Shown one piece after another: positions 8,099 to 15,886 of a stretch of 27,019 bases of DNA. A program made the translations under genes and the position numbers. The notes below the pieces were generated by a model that saw only the letters and a list, made by a program, of their open reading frames with translations, was not told the DNA's origin and ran no database searches. The stretch covers positions 1 to 27,019 of the forward strand of contig SDNV01000023.1 of NCBI GenBank assembly GCA_004524515.1. Reading direction: 5' to 3'. Within the stretch, counting starts at the first letter, position 1. Each line of letters opens with the position of its first letter. Origin of the DNA: Promethearchaeota archaeon. GTDB lineage: Archaea; Asgardarchaeota; Lokiarchaeia; Sigynarchaeales; SOKP01.

Positions 8099-8950
8099 TT
8101 AAATTTCAATAAAATCTCGTTTTCTATTAGAATAATGGGCTAATTGATTAAAACCTATTTCTTTCAATATTTTTATCATATTCCTAAATTCATATGCAAC
8201 TTCATCAGGAGCATGTGCATCAGAACCAAGAAGAACGGGAATGTCTTTTTCATAGATTTCTTTTATAATTTCCTTACTCGGATATTGTTGTTTTACTTCT
8301 TTTCTCAGCCCCCCTGTATTAATTTCCATTGTTAAATCTCTTTTTCTAATAAGCTCTAAAGTTTTTGATGTATGATTGTTAATTAATTCTTTATCAAAGG
8401 GTAAATCATTAAATTTCTTCGGTAAGTCAAAATGTCCAATGATATCTAGCTCGAATTTTTTAGATTTAAGCATTTTCTGTTGAGTTTTAAAATATTCTAG
8501 GTAGACTTTATCAGAGCCATAATATTTGAAATCTTCTCTAAACCTACTATCATCAAATCCCCAAGCACCTCTTCCATCATGAAAATTGAGGATATGTATT
8601 GATCCTATAATGTAATCTAAACGTTCTTTGACTTTATTTAGATGAAAATTGAGAGCTTTTTCTTGGTTTACAAAAAAATCTATTTCGAAGGCTACTCTGG
8701 TATTTATTTTAGAATCATATTTTTCTCTTAATGCTTCCACAGTTGAAATATAGCTTTCAATCTCACCTAACTCCATCGCATATTCACTATACGGAATTCT
8801 TTCTATATTTTTTAGGTATTCGTAGGGAAAATGATCACATATCCCAATAGTAGTCAAATTTTTTTCAATCGCTTTTTGTATATAATCCTCTATTGATCCA
8901 ACCGCATGATGGCAAATTTCACTATGAGTGTGCCAATCTTCAAGTATCAT
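8099..8950 (-). CDS. PHP-domain phosphoesterase, HisK/HisJ (histidinol-phosphatase)-like
   Basis: A 283-residue PHP-superfamily metal-dependent phosphatase. Its metal-ligand motifs are in order: DWHTHSEICHH at the N-terminus, GICDH near residue 39, FEID near 90, GSIH near 117, IGHFD near 172 and LLGSDAH near 242-248. Length and motif spacing match the HisK/HolPase group, which dephosphorylates L-histidinol phosphate. No other histidine genes are in the window, so the histidine role is inference. The ATG start is at the end of a compact 66-bp divergent promoter region shared with the alpha/beta hydrolase. DUF5714 follows after 23 nt. Confidence 0.82.
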   Translation of the reverse strand: MILEDWHTHSEICHHAVGSIEDYIQKAIEKNLTTIGICDHFPYEYLKNIERIPYSEYAMELGEIESYISTVEALREKYDSKINTRVAFEIDFFVNQEKALNFHLNKVKERLDYIIGSIHILNFHDGRGAWGFDDSRFREDFKYYGSDKVYLEYFKTQQKMLKSKKFELDIIGHFDLPKKFNDLPFDKELINNHTSKTLELIRKRDLTMEINTGGLRKEVKQQYPSKEIIKEIYEKDIPVLLGSDAHAPDEVAYEFRNMIKILKEIGFNQLAHYSNRKRDFIEI

Positions 8951-9016
8951 TCTACATTATTGAAATATATTAGGCAAGATAAAATTAATGGTTAATAAAT
9001 ATTACCGGTACTTCTA

Positions 9017-9865
9017 TTGGAATTTAAAGAAAAACAATTTGATGGACCTTACGAAGTTATAGAAATAGATATTAATAATAAGGGTGAAATTTTTAAGGGA
9101 TTATTATACTTTCCACCTGCCCCTATCAAAAAACCATATCCATTAATTATTTATTTTCATGGTTTTCCTCAACTTTTTCCACTTCAGGAAATTATAAGAA
9201 ATTATGAGTTTATGTTAGATAGGGGTTTTGCGTTTTTACTCTTTAATTTTAGAGGATATAGATATAGTGAAGGGAACATTTCAATTGAAGGACAATTTTC
9301 GGATGCAATCCATATTATCGAATTTGCAGAAAAGTTAGCAGACAAAGGAATTTTGGATTTGGAAAATATCAATATAATTGCTCATGATTTTGGAGCGTAT
9401 ATTGCATTAATTTTATGTTCGAAATCTAATTTAATTCATAAGTTATTATTAATTAGTCCATTACTTAATATAGAGAGGCATGTAAATAATGATAATTTTA
9501 AAGATGTCTTAGCCTATATTAATAGGTTCCTTCCGGGTAATATTCGTGGTATTGAAAATGCAGAAGGTTTTATAGAGTATACCAAAAATGAATTGTTGAT
9601 GGAAGATTTTCAGTGGCATGATATTATAAAACACTTAAAAAATAATAGCTTAAAAATAGTTATTGGGGAAAGAGATAAGGTCACTCCTATCTCCGAAGTA
9701 AATTTTTTACAACAGAATTCAAATATTTTCACTGAAGTGGCAATAATTAAAGATATGGATCATTACTCGTTAGAGGATGAACAATTGGAAGATATTAATG
9801 GAGAGATTAAAGAATTCTTCAAGAAAGATGATGAAAATAAAAATTACAGCTCCAAAATGAATTAA
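9017..9865 (+). CDS. Alpha/beta hydrolase with Asp at the nucleophile position
   Basis: A 282-residue alpha/beta-hydrolase fold. The oxyanion motif is FHGFPQ (residues 47-52). The nucleophile elbow reads A122-H-D124-F-G126, so the usual Ser of G-x-S-x-G is Asp. The likely acid is D220 (GERDKV) and the catalytic His is H249 (DMDHYSLED). HGxP together with HDxG is the pattern of epoxide hydrolases and haloalkane dehalogenases, which form an Asp-ester intermediate. The rest of the sequence is closer to general small esterases, so substrate class is uncertain. There is no signal peptide. The start is TTG, with no clear ribosome-binding site. The LRR gene follows 12 nt later in a probable operon. 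Confidence 0.8.
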   Translation: MEFKEKQFDGPYEVIEIDINNKGEIFKGLLYFPPAPIKKPYPLIIYFHGFPQLFPLQEIIRNYEFMLDRGFAFLLFNFRGYRYSEGNISIEGQFSDAIHIIEFAEKLADKGILDLENINIIAHDFGAYIALILCSKSNLIHKLLLISPLLNIERHVNNDNFKDVLAYINRFLPGNIRGIENAEGFIEYTKNELLMEDFQWHDIIKHLKNNSLKIVIGERDKVTPISEVNFLQQNSNIFTEVAIIKDMDHYSLEDEQLEDINGEIKEFFKKDDENKNYSSKMN

Positions 9866-9877
9866 TTATAAAATCAG

Positions 9878-11089
9878 GTGACCTTTATAAGTAAAACTCT
9901 TAATCCTATCGAATTATATAACTTTCTGAACAAGAATAATATGAGTAAATCTGAAGCTAGTAATTTATTATTCTCCTTAATTGACGAATGTAATTCTGGA
10001 AAATTAAGGGCAGATTATGTGGAAATATTTGATAAAATGGTTTTAAAAAGCAAAAAAGTTTTTAAATTTATTGAAAATCTCTTAATTTCAGATGAGGATG
10101 AAGAAGTACGAATCATCGCTGCAAGAGTCATGATTAATATTTTTCCGGAGAACATATTAACTCCCTTAAATTGGATGATTCATAATGATAACTCTGTTAT
10201 AGTTCTTAGATTAATTCATAAATTTATCAAGAATCTTGATAATCCTTATAGCTCTTTATTGAATGAGGAGATTAAAGAACGTTATATAGAAATTGCCTCG
10301 AATTATGGCGTTATATTAAAAGAAGCAGAGTTTTTAATGGATATTGGATTAAATTATGATTATCATAAGGAATCTTATTCGAACCCTTCTCGTTGTGTAA
10401 TTTTTGGAAATAATATTATTACTGTGATTAAAAACAATCATATACGGGCGTTAAGTTTATCAAACTGGAAACCAGGAACTATTCCGAGCTCTATTTGTAA
10501 TTTAGAAAAATTAAAATACCTTAATTTAAGTTGTAATGAATTGAATATTTTACCTAAATCGATGGATATGCTTAGTCGCCTTAACTATTTAGATTTAGGC
10601 TGGAATAATTTTACCACCATCCCCAGCTTTCTTGCTAAAGTAAATTCTGTAAAAAATCTTCGGTTAGATATAGCTCATAATGAGATCAAATCCATACCGA
10701 AATGGATTAAGGAATTGAAATCATTAAATTATTTAAATCTAAGAGATAATCAAATTCAATCTATTCCGGATTCCATAGGGAGTCTAAAGAATTTAGAATA
10801 TTTAGATTTAAGAGAAAATATGCTTCAAAGTATTCCCGAATCGATAGGCTCACTAAATTCGCTCCGGGTTTTATGGTTAAATAGCAATAGAATTACACAT
10901 CTTCCAAGTTCAATAGGTTATCTTAAACTCCTAAAAATATTAGATTTAGGAAATAATCATCTACATATTTTACCAGAATCTATAAGTATGTTAGAATCGT
11001 TAGAATATTTAAATCTAAAAAAAAATCAAATTCTAAAAATCCCCGATTCTATAATATCAATAAAAACTCTTAAACGATTAAGATTTTGA
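9878..11089 (+). CDS. Leucine-rich repeat protein with helical N-terminal domain
   Basis: A 403-residue protein. Residues about 1-150 are helical, and one part (DEDEEVRIIAARVMINIF) looks like a HEAT/Armadillo unit. Residues about 185-400 hold about nine 23-residue leucine-rich repeats with the consensus LxxLxYLxLxxNxIxxIPxSIGxL, the Ras-suppressor/SHOC2 type common in Asgard proteins. It has no signal peptide, membrane segment or GTPase domain, so it is likely a cytosolic interaction scaffold. The assigned start is GTG; an ATG at codon 22 (9941) is the alternative and neither has a good ribosome-binding site. It lies 12 nt behind the hydrolase gene and is convergent with the zincin gene. Confidence 0.85.
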   Translation: MTFISKTLNPIELYNFLNKNNMSKSEASNLLFSLIDECNSGKLRADYVEIFDKMVLKSKKVFKFIENLLISDEDEEVRIIAARVMINIFPENILTPLNWMIHNDNSVIVLRLIHKFIKNLDNPYSSLLNEEIKERYIEIASNYGVILKEAEFLMDIGLNYDYHKESYSNPSRCVIFGNNIITVIKNNHIRALSLSNWKPGTIPSSICNLEKLKYLNLSCNELNILPKSMDMLSRLNYLDLGWNNFTTIPSFLAKVNSVKNLRLDIAHNEIKSIPKWIKELKSLNYLNLRDNQIQSIPDSIGSLKNLEYLDLRENMLQSIPESIGSLNSLRVLWLNSNRITHLPSSIGYLKLLKILDLGNNHLHILPESISMLESLEYLNLKKNQILKIPDSIISIKTLKRLRF

Positions 11090-11121
11090 GCCCTAGATTT
11101 CATATTCGAAAATTGTGGTTT

Positions 11122-11988
11122 CTATGTACACATAATATTTTCTATTTTTTCTAAGATTTCTGGACTTCTAATATATCTTGAATTGTTTATCAATAACACA
11201 AAATTCTCTGCTAAAATCTCTTCAGGATGAATTATATAGTCTGTATTCATTCCTATTTTTCGAACATAAGAGGGAATATCCTCAGCTTTGTATAACTGCA
11301 ATTTTTCATTATAATAAATAGGTTCACAGCTCTCTTCTTTTATTTCTACTCTTATAAGTCGAAATTGGAGATATGCAAAAAATTCTCCCCCCTTTTTGAA
11401 ATTATAAGGTTCTTTGGAGAATAAAATCGGGATCAGCCCATCTTTATTATCTTTGAAAAAATGATTGTTCAATGGAGCATCAGGATTTGTAATTTTAAAT
11501 TCACTTAATTCTTCAGGAAACCGCAATTCAGGACATGTAAAAAATCCTATACTCTCGTATAGTTCTTTTCTTTTTTCCGGATTGTTTTTTGAATAAATAT
11601 GGAATAATTCATGAGTTATGAGATTTTTTAATTGATAAGGAGTATTTATAAAAGTTTGAGGCAAAACAATTGCATTTTTACGGCAATATGCCGCATTTCC
11701 TTCTTCTTTTCCTGTAGTTTTTATCAATGAAACTTGCTTCGGAAAACGTAACTCATAATTTTCAAATTTTACTAATATATCCTCGAGTATCGAATCGATG
11801 TTGGAACATTCAAATGAGCCCCAATTTAAAACTTGCTTTGAAATATAATTGAGAAACTCAGCCTCTGATATTATCCCCTCTGTTTTAACTCTGGCAGCCC
11901 TGTCAAAAGGACTCATTGATTTAATAAATTCATCTCTATTCGTTAAAATTCTTATAGCTTCTCTATAGTCTAAAAATTTAATATTCAT
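11122..11988 (-). CDS. HExxH zincin-type putative metallopeptidase
   Basis: A 288-residue protein with a canonical zinc-protease helix H126-E-L-F-H130 in the context LITHELFHIYS. A second helix, HPEEILAENF (254-263), supplies a Glu (E257 likely) about 127 residues later, as expected for the third ligand of gluzincins. Between them is a segment ITNPDAPLNNHFF with conserved-looking Pro/Asn/His residues. There are no transmembrane segments or signal peptide, so it acts in the cytosol if active. I do not recognise a named peptidase family. The ATG start has a TATA-like element at 12023-12031. Confidence 0.7.
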   Translation of the reverse strand: MNIKFLDYREAIRILTNRDEFIKSMSPFDRAARVKTEGIISEAEFLNYISKQVLNWGSFECSNIDSILEDILVKFENYELRFPKQVSLIKTTGKEEGNAAYCRKNAIVLPQTFINTPYQLKNLITHELFHIYSKNNPEKRKELYESIGFFTCPELRFPEELSEFKITNPDAPLNNHFFKDNKDGLIPILFSKEPYNFKKGGEFFAYLQFRLIRVEIKEESCEPIYYNEKLQLYKAEDIPSYVRKIGMNTDYIIHPEEILAENFVLLINNSRYIRSPEILEKIENIMCT

Positions 11989-12022
11989 TATACATTAAGT
12001 TAGGTTTTATCTTTGAAATACA

Positions 12023-12031
12023 TTTTATAAG
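12023..12031 (-). promoter_or_regulatory. TATA-box-like element for the zincin gene
   Basis: On the minus strand, TTATAAAAT lies about 35-43 nt before the ATG at 11988. That fits an archaeal promoter with a leader of roughly 10-15 nt. Confidence 0.35.
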
Positions 12032-12108
12032 AAAGTATTTAAAAATAGAAGAAATTTCCTAACAAATTAAAATGGTGCTAAACAAAAATAAGTGAATTAA
12101 TCTTTTTA

Positions 12109-12996
12109 TTATTCCATTCTCGTTTTTTCTTTTTCTCTTTTTTCTTTCCAGTGATCTAATCTCTCTTTAATACTATGTTGTTGATCATATCGCTTTATAT
12201 ATAATTGTTCATATTTTTCTCTTAAACCTTCGACATCTTCAACATGCCCGAGAACTTCTTCTAAACCATCTTCAAAAAATCTATTTCTCTTATATTTTTT
12301 AGCAGGTATTCCTAAATAAATCCATCCCTCTTCAAGCTCTTGTTCTACAATCGTCACAGAATTGGCTGCCAAAACTGCTCTTTTGCCAATGTGGGTTCCC
12401 GGCATAACTACAGCATGAGCACCTATCCTAACATCATCCTCTATGATGGTTTTTCTAATAATTAGGAGATTTCCCACGATAACTGCACTTTGAACAATTG
12501 ATCCTTGACCGACGACCACATTCTTCCCGAAATCTATGAACTCCACATCTACCCATCCTTCGAATAAGGAATTAGTAAAGGTCGTCTTGACCCCAAATGC
12601 TTTAAAACACAAATTATCTAAAAAAGGGAAAGGAAATTTATGGGCTAACCAGACGGGCCATCTTTTAATGGTATTTCTCAAACTCCAATATCTATAATCT
12701 TTATCTGAAGGATCTCTTAAAAAAACACCTTCTCTGGGTTTATGAAATAAATTCGCAATCCCTAAAAGTATTTTAGCAAAGAATATAGCGGTAAAAACTA
12801 TGGTTAAATACATAATAAAAAATAACAATGGAAGAAAGATATAAAAGTGAACAGGACGAACAGGGTCGTATAACCATTGCCAGTAAAACCAAAATTCTAA
12901 TAGAATTGGGATAATACTAGCCCATATAAGAAAAATATAAAATATTAAATATCTTTTTTTTACTAATACAGTTGGGGTAAAAGGACCTACACGCAT
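12109..12996 (-). CDS. Membrane-anchored left-handed beta-helix (acyltransferase-like) protein, copy C
   Basis: A 295-residue protein. Two long hydrophobic helices occupy about residues 15-85. Then come the linker motif HKPREGVF, the segment YWSLRNTIKRW...FPFPFLDNLCFKAFGV, and hexapeptide-repeat coils from about 150 to 230 ending in GWIYLGIPAKKY. A charged helical tail of about 65 residues follows. The turn IGAHAVVMPGTHIG keeps a His where hexapeptide acyltransferases often place their catalytic base. It is the last of three similar genes on this strand. The arrangement of membrane helices plus beta-helix recalls the C-terminal domains of Pls-type polylysine synthetases and surface-polysaccharide acetyltransferases, but no acyl substrate can be named. 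The ATG start is preceded by a purine-rich leader rather than a close Shine-Dalgarno site. Confidence 0.78.
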   Translation of the reverse strand: MRVGPFTPTVLVKKRYLIFYIFLIWASIIPILLEFWFYWQWLYDPVRPVHFYIFLPLLFFIMYLTIVFTAIFFAKILLGIANLFHKPREGVFLRDPSDKDYRYWSLRNTIKRWPVWLAHKFPFPFLDNLCFKAFGVKTTFTNSLFEGWVDVEFIDFGKNVVVGQGSIVQSAVIVGNLLIIRKTIIEDDVRIGAHAVVMPGTHIGKRAVLAANSVTIVEQELEEGWIYLGIPAKKYKRNRFFEDGLEEVLGHVEDVEGLREKYEQLYIKRYDQQHSIKERLDHWKEKREKEKTRME

Positions 12997-13013
12997 TGAA
13001 GTTGGGACGGAAA

Positions 13014-13039
13014 TTCTCTCTCTCCTCTCTCTATCTCTT
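13014..13039. repeat. CT/GA-rich low-complexity tract in the leader of beta-helix gene C
   Basis: Pyrimidine-only sequence apart from one A on the plus strand, built from CT repeats. On the coding (minus) strand it is a GA-rich, GGAG-containing leader 18-43 nt before the ATG at 12996. It stands out from the AT-rich intergenic background. It may affect translation or be slippage-prone, but nothing shows a function. Confidence 0.4.
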
Positions 13040-13098
13040 ATTAATTTTATTCTCGTTATTATATCTTTTTTTTAATCTTCAATATTAATAATATCTTT

Positions 13099-13986
13099 TT
13101 ATATTTTTAACTTTTCTTTTTTATCCTCATCAATATTGATATCATGCTCAATTAAAATAGCTCTTTCCTCATCAACACTTCTTTTTGTCATCTCTTTTAC
13201 TAAAGCAAGCTTATTTGGCTGCATTTTAATACAGGGAATCCCAAAGTAAATCCATCCCGCTTCTAAAACTTGATTTAAGACTGTAGCTGAAATAGCACCC
13301 AAAAGGGAATCTCTGCCAGTTATAGACCCCGGAGAAACACAGGCCATCCCTCCTATAATCGTATAATCGTCAAGAATAACTTCCTTGATAATTAAATATT
13401 TTCCAATTACCATAGAACTCATAACTACGGCACCCTGCCCCACCAAAACCCTGCGACCTAATTTAACAAATTCTATGTCGCACCACGCATCTGGTAAGTG
13501 ACTTGAAAAATCCATTTTTATTCCAAACCATCTAAATGCTAGTGCATCTAACCATGGTATTGGAAAATTGCGTGCAAGCCATAAAACTAGCTTTTTCAAT
13601 TCAGTTCGCAAACACCAAAATTCAAAATCAGCATCTCCAATCTCCGCCTTAAAGACTCCTTCTTTTGGTTTATGAATGAGATTAATTAATATTAAAAACA
13701 ACTTGCTGAGAATAGTACAAGATAAAATAAAAATAAAAAACATTGCAAATATGGCATAAGGTAGAAATATTAAAGTCCCAACCCATGGCTCCCAATCTTC
13801 TGTTATAGGGGGGTGATTTAAGGTCCACTCGTACCAGAATACTCCGGTAAGAATACCACTTAGCCAGATAATCGGAATATATACAGCTAAAAATTTAATA
13901 TTTACTCTACTGATCGCGCTACTTGTTGTGAAATCAAGCACAAAATCGTTATTATCTTCTTCTTCATTATTTATAGCATTACTCAT
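13099..13986 (-). CDS. Membrane-anchored left-handed beta-helix (acyltransferase-like) protein, copy B
   Basis: A 295-residue paralogue of copy C with the same plan: a short acidic N-terminus, two hydrophobic helices (about residues 28-95), HKPKEGVF, a FWCLRTELKKL/FPIPWLDALAFRWFGI segment, beta-helix repeats (about 165-245), GWIYFGIPCIK and an acidic tail. The turn equivalent to IGAHAVV in copy C reads IGGMACV, so the His is replaced by Met. The ATG start lies 1 nt past the stop of copy A, indicating translational coupling. The substitution suggests it may be a structural or partner subunit rather than a stand-alone acyltransferase; this is inference. Confidence 0.78.
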   Translation of the reverse strand: MSNAINNEEEDNNDFVLDFTTSSAISRVNIKFLAVYIPIIWLSGILTGVFWYEWTLNHPPITEDWEPWVGTLIFLPYAIFAMFFIFILSCTILSKLFLILINLIHKPKEGVFKAEIGDADFEFWCLRTELKKLVLWLARNFPIPWLDALAFRWFGIKMDFSSHLPDAWCDIEFVKLGRRVLVGQGAVVMSSMVIGKYLIIKEVILDDYTIIGGMACVSPGSITGRDSLLGAISATVLNQVLEAGWIYFGIPCIKMQPNKLALVKEMTKRSVDEERAILIEHDINIDEDKKEKLKI

Positions 13987-13987
13987 A

Positions 13988-14902
13988 TTAAGAATCGTCC
14001 TTATTTTTTTCTTTTTGCTTATTAGTTAACTGAGCTTCTCTTAATTGCTTATCTCTTTCTAAATCCTCCTGAGAAATCTTTAAATAATTCATAACTTTTT
14101 TAGTAAATATTTTTCGAGCAGGAAGTCCGAAATAATAATTTCCTCCTTTGGTATTCTGATGCTTTCCTGTGGATCCTAAAGGTAATAGATAAGAGTTCTC
14201 TCCTATATCACATCCTGGGCCGACGATATTGAATGCTGAGCAGGTCACATTATCATGAAGTTTAATCTCAAAGTATGGGATGCGCCCGAAGATTCCTTCC
14301 ACTACATGGCTACATATCGCCGAGTTTACTCCCACATAACAATTTTCCCCAACATCAATATATTTATCGGCAACAATTTCTTCTTCGATTGTAGAACCCT
14401 TCCCAATTTTAGACGATCCCACGAAATTATAAAACCAATTACTGAGCCACGGAAAAATCCCTTTAGTAAATGCATATTTTCCGTATTTAATAATGAATGA
14501 GCGTATATGATAATAATTTAAGGTATCGCTGGGCACACTCCTGAGGATAATTCCATCCTTGGTTGGAGACATTTTTTCAGTAAAGCTCCACCATAATTTT
14601 GTTACTATTCCTATAAAAACCAAATGTAAGAAATAACTGATAATCATGATAACAGGAAATAATAATAAAGCTAACAATGAATTAAGATTGGTGAAAAGAG
14701 AAAGAAAATTGGGATTCTCTAAAACGAATGGTTGAAAAATCACTAGATAATATAACATATATAGTATTCCGGGAAGTAAAAACGACCCAAAATATATGAC
14801 GATAAAAAAAAACAAATACAAATGATATTGCATATTAACTTCCTTGGGTTCAATTTCTTTATAATTATCAGATGAAATGGTCTCTTCCGTGTCTGTAGTC
14901 AT
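13988..14902 (-). CDS. Membrane-anchored left-handed beta-helix (acyltransferase-like) protein, copy A
   Basis: A 304-residue protein, first gene of the three-paralogue operon. Hydrophobic helices lie at about residues 27-60 and 68-100. They are followed by SPTKDGII, the YYHIRSFIIKYGK/FPWLSNWFYNFVGS segment, beta-helix coils (about 165-255), NYYFGLPARKIF and a strongly charged C-terminal tail. It is the most divergent of the three, and the position of the possible catalytic His holds Phe (CSAFNIV). The ATG start has GATATATC at 14929-14936, which would serve as the promoter of the whole operon. The local plus-strand frame at 14255-14500 is a shadow of it. Confidence 0.75.
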   Translation of the reverse strand: MTTDTEETISSDNYKEIEPKEVNMQYHLYLFFFIVIYFGSFLLPGILYMLYYLVIFQPFVLENPNFLSLFTNLNSLLALLLFPVIMIISYFLHLVFIGIVTKLWWSFTEKMSPTKDGIILRSVPSDTLNYYHIRSFIIKYGKYAFTKGIFPWLSNWFYNFVGSSKIGKGSTIEEEIVADKYIDVGENCYVGVNSAICSHVVEGIFGRIPYFEIKLHDNVTCSAFNIVGPGCDIGENSYLLPLGSTGKHQNTKGGNYYFGLPARKIFTKKVMNYLKISQEDLERDKQLREAQLTNKQKEKNKDDS

Positions 14903-14928
14903 CGTGTCTCACGTTTTTAATTATTTTT

Positions 14929-14936
14929 GATATATC
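14929..14936 (-). promoter_or_regulatory. TATA-box-like element for the beta-helix operon
   Basis: GATATATC centred about 30 nt before the ATG at 14902, following a purine-rich stretch on the minus strand. Spacing suggests a nearly leaderless transcript. A short CGTG-TCT-CACG inverted repeat lies between it and the ATG (14903-14913). Confidence 0.35.
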
Positions 14937-15015
14937 TTTCTTTTAAAGTTTATCATAATAATAATAGATATTTTGTTGGAATGCTTCTATTGATTTTTAT
15001 GTGAATTTTTATTAA

Positions 15016-15453
15016 GTGGATAATTCTAAATACCTTAAAACAGATTTACTAAATAATCTTTTAATGAAGAATAAGTGTAAAGATTGCGGAAAGTGTTGTC
15101 TAGAAACTGAGATGATGCTATCTAAAGATGATATTCATCTAATCTTGCGGCATTCAACAAATAATTTAAAAAGGGAGGATTTTACTATTAAAATTCAAGG
15201 TTACTTCCAATTAAAAAATATAAATGGACACTGCATATTCTTTGACTATTCTAACAAGACTTGTAGAATTTATCCTTTCCGACCTCAGGGATGCAGGTTT
15301 TATCCTCTCATTTATTATAAAGATACACAATCTTGTCTTTTTGATGAAGACTGTCCCAGAAAAAACCTATTTTATAAATCTAATCATGAATTCGAAAAAA
15401 TTTGTAAAAGACTTAAAAAGTATGTGAGAGAAAAATTAAAAATCAATTCCTAA
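15016..15453 (+). CDS. YkgJ-type cysteine-cluster protein
   Basis: A 145-residue small cysteine-rich protein of the YkgJ/UPF0153 type. The hallmark CKDCGKCC (C21, C24, C27, C28) is followed by HCIFFDYSNKTCRIYPFRPQGCRFYPL and then CLFDEDCPRK. The cysteines would bind zinc or an Fe-S cluster, and the biochemical role of the family is not settled. The assigned start is GTG; the only nearby ATG lies 16 codons in, just before the first cysteine motif. A repeat-containing small gene follows after 73 nt. Confidence 0.78.
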   Translation: MDNSKYLKTDLLNNLLMKNKCKDCGKCCLETEMMLSKDDIHLILRHSTNNLKREDFTIKIQGYFQLKNINGHCIFFDYSNKTCRIYPFRPQGCRFYPLIYYKDTQSCLFDEDCPRKNLFYKSNHEFEKICKRLKKYVREKLKINS

Positions 15454-15514
15454 ATTCATAAAATATCGCACTTAACTTTAAAAATGGAAATATTCATTAT
15501 TTATTTGTATAAAC

Positions 15515-15520
15515 GAGGAG
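15515..15520 (+). promoter_or_regulatory. Shine-Dalgarno site fixing the TTG start at 15527
   Basis: GAGGAG lies six bases before the TTG codon. It is one of the clearest ribosome-binding sites in the window and supports both the start and the reality of this small gene. Confidence 0.6.
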
Positions 15521-15526
15521 ATAAAA

Positions 15527-15883
15527 TTGACTATTGAAGAGAAAAATATATTAGATTGGTTTAAACAACTTAAAAAATATAGAAAAATAGAATCAGATGT
15601 AGAAGAAAATAAACAAAAAGAAACTGATAAAAAAGATCTAAGGGATTATATCTCGGTTGCAGCATATTTTCTTTCTCAAAATGAACTTTCATATGATGAA
15701 TTATGTTGGATGCTAGCCGAAAAACAATTAGTAATTCAAAAAGGAGATAAAAATGTTACCGAGAACGATATCCGAAACAAGGCAGCACAGATATTCTGTT
15801 CAAATCTCTCTTACGATGAGTTATGCTGGCTTATAGCAGAGCTAACTATATTAGTTGATAAAAAATACTTAGAAGTTGCCTAA
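15527..15883 (+). CDS. Small unrecognised protein with a duplicated LSYDELCW motif
   Basis: A 118-residue protein of unknown function. The octapeptide LSYDELCW occurs twice, at residues 54-61 and 94-101, exactly 40 residues apart. Each copy is followed by a similar helix (MLAEKQLVI / LIAELTILV) and preceded by an Ala-rich helix, so the protein seems to be two copies of a helical hairpin after a charged N-terminal region. The two octapeptide-coding stretches differ at five third codon positions, all synonymous, which indicates selection on the protein. There is no membrane segment. The Cys and Trp in each motif could form a paired site. The gene ends 3 nt before the convergent membrane-protein gene. 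Confidence 0.7.
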   Translation: MTIEEKNILDWFKQLKKYRKIESDVEENKQKETDKKDLRDYISVAAYFLSQNELSYDELCWMLAEKQLVIQKGDKNVTENDIRNKAAQIFCSNLSYDELCWLIAELTILVDKKYLEVA

Positions 15884-15886
15884 TAT

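Noticed and set aside
14255..14500. Plus-strand ORF of 81 codons within the beta-helix gene A
   Set aside because: The minus-strand frame matches the beta-helix family and is paralogous to its neighbours; the plus frame has no supporting signal.
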